Assembly: GCA_023246815.1 (NCBI GenBank)
Contig: JAHFHR010000006.1
Span: 1-16,670 of the forward strand
DNA from: a bacterium
Lineage (GTDB): Bacteria; Patescibacteriota; Patescibacteriia; Buchananbacterales; UBA6539
Direction: 5' to 3'
Length of the DNA: 16,670 nucleotides
Shown here: one piece after another, positions 14,851-16,670 of the stretch
How positions within the stretch are numbered: position 1 is the first letter of the stretch
Layout of the letters: every line of letters starts with the position of its first letter
Notes under the pieces: model-generated
Told to the model about the DNA's origin: nothing
Seen by the model: only the letters and a program-made list of their open reading frames with translations
Databases searched by the model: none
Position numbers and translations under genes: made by a program

Positions 14851-14883
14851 AAAAAAGAGCGCGTCCGGATTTCCGAACGCGCT
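14851..14883 (-). terminator. Terminator after the NifU-like gene
   Basis: On the minus strand AGCGCGTTCGGA (14883-14872) pairs with TCCGGACGCGCT (14869-14858), with one G-U pair and a very tight loop. A C and a run of six T follow. It separates the NifU-like gene from polA. Confidence 0.9.
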
Positions 14884-14911
14884 GTATGCGCAGAGGTTAT
14901 TTTTTGTGCTG

Positions 14912-15589
14912 CTATAACTTCCAATTTTGCCATTCGGGCAAAAGTTGAAAGTCAAATTCACTCACAGCGGCACGTAGCTGTCTGACGGAGATGAGCTCCG
15001 GATTTGGGCACGACAGACAACGCCCGACAAAACCAACGTAGACAGTTGATCCGTCCGCATCAATGGGACTGACGGCGATAGCGCCAAGATCGGCCGTCAC
15101 ATGTTCGGCAGCATGGACTTGTACTTTGCGGTACATTTGAGCGTCTTCCCGACTTGCGTCGGTGACGACGGCGAACCCCTCGTTTTCTGCCAGGTAGTTA
15201 CCGTCGGGGCAATCACCGCCATCAAGCAGCATGCAGCAACGAAGTGATCCGGGGAGCATGCTCGTTGGAACGTTTCTTGCACCTCCGAAACGTCCGCCAC
15301 TGGTGACGAACCACTTTTCGTGGAACAGCCCACCAATGCCGATACGATGTTCTCTCCAGAGACGTGATGCGTATTTGTCCGTATTGAGCGACCCCCAGGG
15401 AAAAGGTTGGCCAAGATTGGCGGCCAAAAGTTCAGTGGGGGTAGCGAGTCGGCACCCGGCAGGGATGCTTTCTGCCGGAAAACGCAACAATCGCAGATTC
15501 CCGGGTGGGAGCAGTGTCCAAGAAGCGGCGTTCTCTAAACGTGTTTCTTGGGCGTTGCTGCTTGGTCGTACTTGGACTACGGTTGCCAT
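14912..15589 (-). CDS. Unrecognised protein with a C-terminal NifU-like domain
   Basis: This protein has 225 residues. The C-terminal part (about 158-218) looks like the small NifU domain used as an iron-sulfur scaffold or carrier: a beta strand pattern STVYVGFVGRCLSCPNPELI with the CxxCP pair Cys191/Cys194, then a helix. The NifU DGGD stretch is not clearly kept before it. The N-terminal part (1-155) is not recognised; it holds cysteines 46, 118, 119 and 127, a glycine-rich centre (GGRFGGARN, 98-106) and no signal peptide or membrane segment. It is G+C-rich compared with its neighbours and has a clear GGAGG Shine-Dalgarno 8 bases before the ATG, unlike other genes here, hinting at transfer. 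A dyad covers its likely promoter, divergent from a TrmB-type regulator. Confidence 0.8.
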   Translation of the reverse strand: MATVVQVRPSSNAQETRLENAASWTLLPPGNLRLLRFPAESIPAGCRLATPTELLAANLGQPFPWGSLNTDKYASRLWREHRIGIGGLFHEKWFVTSGGRFGGARNVPTSMLPGSLRCCMLLDGGDCPDGNYLAENEGFAVVTDASREDAQMYRKVQVHAAEHVTADLGAIAVSPIDADGSTVYVGFVGRCLSCPNPELISVRQLRAAVSEFDFQLLPEWQNWKL

Positions 15590-15597
15590 CGTCTTTC

Positions 15598-15602
15598 CTC
15601 CA
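15598..15602 (-). promoter_or_regulatory. Shine-Dalgarno of the NifU-like gene
   Basis: The minus strand reads GGAGG, then AAAGACG, then ATG. It is the only clear Shine-Dalgarno sequence noticed before a gene in this window, and it fixes the start at 15589. Confidence 0.75.
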
Positions 15603-15622
15603 GTGTTTGGTAAAAGGGCGAC

Positions 15623-15646
15623 AACTGTCGCATGGTTACGACAGTT
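15623..15646. promoter_or_regulatory. Operator-like dyad 1
   Basis: AACTGTCG (15623-15630) and CGACAGTT (15639-15646) form a perfect 8-bp inverted repeat with an 8-base spacer. It overlaps the weak minus-strand -10 TATAAC (15649-15644) and the implied start of the NifU-like gene, a repressor-like position. Confidence 0.75.
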
Positions 15647-15656
15647 ATATTGTTTA

Positions 15657-15685
15657 TTGACAATAGTATAATAATATATTAATAT
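15657..15685 (+). promoter_or_regulatory. Promoter of the TrmB-family gene
   Basis: A perfect TTGACA (15657-15662) is followed after 17 bp by TAATAT (15680-15685), four of six bases. The implied start near 15692 falls inside dyad 2. The surroundings are very A+T-rich, so the -10 choice is not certain. Confidence 0.6.
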
Positions 15686-15688
15686 AAA

Positions 15689-15712
15689 TACTGTCGTCGG
15701 ATAACGACAAAT
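15689..15712. promoter_or_regulatory. Operator-like dyad 2
   Basis: TACTGTCG (15689-15696) and CGACAAAT (15705-15712) share the CTGTCG / CGACA arms and the same 8-base spacer as dyad 1, with a less perfect right arm. It lies over the predicted start of the regulator gene, consistent with autorepression. Confidence 0.7.
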
Positions 15713-15716
15713 ACAG

Positions 15717-16526
15717 ATGCTTGATCAATTATTCCAGAAATTAGACCTAGGGGAGCGTGAAAGAGCGGTCTATTTGGCGTTGCTTGAGAGTGGCCCCACT
15801 AGTGCTGGCCATCTAGCAAAGATGGTAGGAGTGCCGCGATCCTCATTGTACGGCTTTCTTTCTAATCTTTTAGAAAAAGGGCTGGTGCTTCAAAGTGAGA
15901 AGGCTCATGTTAAGTTTTGGCAAGCACAGTCACCGGATGAGTTATTGACAATACTTGACGGTAAGATTAACGAATTAGAAACAACAAAGGCGAATTTAGA
16001 GGGGTTAGTGGGTGAATTGAAAAAAAGACAGAGCACTGACTTTACACTTCCCCGGTTTACTTATTTTGAAGGGGCAGACGGCGTCCGTCAGATATTAAAA
16101 GATATGCTCTTGTATCGGGACATTACGACGCAAGCATTTTGGCCGATTAATGACATGATTTTTACACTAGGGCAGGATTTTTTTGAGCATCTTAATATCA
16201 GAAGGATTAAACAAAATTTATATACTCAGGCTATTTGGCCAGCGGATAAGGCAGTAGATATTAAACAGTATCCATTTTTAGGAGTAGGTGAAAAGTTTAA
16301 GAGAGAGATCAGGGTAGCACCAAAAGGCGTTGAAAGCTCAATGGGGTACTGGGCGTATAAGAATAAAGTAGCGTTTGTATCTTCTCGAAAAGAATCGTTT
16401 GGTTTTATTGTTGAAAGCATGGAGTTGCGACAAATGATGCAAACACAGTTTGATGTTATTTGGGGGATGTCAAAGCCAGTAACTATTGAATCAAAATATA
16501 CTGAAAAGTTTCTTGAGAAAATCTAG
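15717..16526 (+). CDS. TrmB-family transcriptional regulator
   Basis: This 269-residue protein begins with a winged helix-turn-helix: LDLGERERAVYLALLESGP, then TSAGHLAKMVGVPRSSLYGF as the recognition region (about residues 28-47) and a wing (about 54-70). A coiled-coil-like stretch follows (about 78-105), rich in Glu, Lys and Leu, then a C-terminal effector domain (about 113-260) of the TrmB type. TrmB proteins are best known as sugar-responsive regulators in archaea; related ones are common in CPR bacteria and their ligands are unknown. It is divergent from the NifU-like gene, and both promoters carry the same dyad, so this protein probably binds there. No Shine-Dalgarno sequence is present. 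Confidence 0.9.
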   Translation: MLDQLFQKLDLGERERAVYLALLESGPTSAGHLAKMVGVPRSSLYGFLSNLLEKGLVLQSEKAHVKFWQAQSPDELLTILDGKINELETTKANLEGLVGELKKRQSTDFTLPRFTYFEGADGVRQILKDMLLYRDITTQAFWPINDMIFTLGQDFFEHLNIRRIKQNLYTQAIWPADKAVDIKQYPFLGVGEKFKREIRVAPKGVESSMGYWAYKNKVAFVSSRKESFGFIVESMELRQMMQTQFDVIWGMSKPVTIESKYTEKFLEKI

Positions 16527-16532
16527 TTTTTA

Positions 16533-16541
16533 TGTTACAGT
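16533..16541 (+). promoter_or_regulatory. Possible near-leaderless smc promoter
   Basis: TGT-TACAGT resembles an extended -10 (four of six bases) and ends 11 bases before the smc ATG. The pattern agrees with the polA and holA promoters, but the match is weak. Confidence 0.35.
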
Positions 16542-16552
16542 AGGCTCAAATT

Positions 16553-16670
16553 ATGCATCTCGAAAAACTTGAAATCCAGGGCTTCAAATCATTTGCCCAA
16601 AAAACCGAACTAGCCTTCCCGCCTGCCGCCAACGCCACCACCTACAGCATCGCCTGTATTGTCGGGCCTA
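16553..16670 (+). CDS. smc: Chromosome segregation protein SMC, N-terminal fragment cut by window edge
   Basis: The 39 residues visible begin MHLEKLEIQGFKSFAQKTEL, the characteristic SMC N-terminus that forms half of the ATPase head, and reach IVGP, the start of the Walker A region. SMC condenses and organises newly replicated DNA with ScpA and ScpB. About ten extra residues (ANATTYSIA-like) lie between the conserved FPP and IVGP, where many SMCs have only PGITA; a similar longer form is, from memory, seen in CPR SMCs. The Walker A motif itself and the rest lie outside the window. It starts 26 bp after the regulator's stop codon and may be cotranscribed or use its own promoter. Confidence 0.9.
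   Translation, partial: MHLEKLEIQGFKSFAQKTELAFPPAANATTYSIACIVGP

Noticed and set aside
14830..14961. Upstream ATG start for polA adding 44 residues
   Set aside because: It would cross the terminator of the NifU-like gene and overlap that gene's end; the extra residues are not polymerase-like, and a TATAAT lies directly before the ATG at 14829.
15231..15671. 146-codon plus-strand open frame opposite the NifU-like gene
   Set aside because: It runs antisense through the NifU-like gene and both operator/promoter regions, has no recognisable domain, and the opposite frame has a Shine-Dalgarno and a NifU-like motif.
15667..15672. Perfect TATAAT as the -10 of the regulator gene
   Set aside because: No acceptable -35 lies at the right distance (GTTATA at 15644-15649), whereas TTGACA at 15657 pairs with TAATAT at 15680. 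It may still contribute in this A+T-rich gap.
1..16670. CRISPR array, tRNA, rRNA, insertion sequence or phage gene
   Set aside because: No regularly spaced repeats, tRNA-like cloverleaf, rRNA signature or transposase/integrase motif was seen by eye; a tRNAscan or profile search was not possible.

Overview
The window looks like a chromosomal origin-of-replication neighbourhood from a small-genome bacterium, most likely a member of the Candidate Phyla Radiation (Patescibacteria, Parcubacteria-like). This placement rests on gene content and protein style and has not been tested by phylogeny: a short YidC without the large periplasmic domain, a TrmB-type regulator, a bactofilin next to a divergent lipid-kinase-like protein, a PRC-barrel protein behind yidC, an SMC with an insertion just before its Walker A region, and almost no Shine-Dalgarno sequences. 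No rRNA, tRNA, CRISPR array, transposase or phage gene was seen.

Layout. Bases 1-3350 (+) hold the 3' end of a GalT-like nucleotidyltransferase and a class A penicillin-binding protein with two C-terminal Ig-like domains. Two hairpins separate it from the convergent dnaN. Bases 3466-6256 (-) hold dnaA then dnaN, in the classical order. The 274-bp dnaA-dnaN gap has origin features: an A+T-rich stretch next to dnaN, a run of DnaA-trio-like triplets, a G-rich block and degenerate DnaA boxes in pairs spaced 11 bp. The dnaA-rpmH gap has one strict DnaA box and divergent promoters. Bases 6500-8293 (+) are the conserved rpmH-rnpA-yidD-yidC cluster, followed by a PRC-barrel gene and a strong bidirectional terminator.

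Bases 8396-10583 (-) form a probable operon: bactofilin, a lipid-kinase-like protein with an altered nucleotide motif, and an A+T-rich orphan membrane protein. Bases 10800-11069 (+) are rpsT, with a structured leader. It overlaps tail-to-tail with holA (-), which lies downstream of polA (-); both appear to have leaderless promoters. Bases 14912-16526 form a divergent pair: an unrecognised protein ending in a NifU-like domain (-) and a TrmB-family regulator (+). The gap between them carries two matching dyads, each sitting over a probable transcription start. The window ends inside the start of smc (+).

Functionally the window is mostly housekeeping: replication initiation and DNA synthesis (dnaA, dnaN, holA, polA), chromosome segregation (smc), envelope building (PBP, YidC/YidD, bactofilin), and RNA processing and translation (rnpA, rpmH, rpsT). 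The least explained parts are the NifU-like/TrmB pair with its operators, the lipid-kinase-like protein and its membrane-protein neighbour, and the architecture of the origin.
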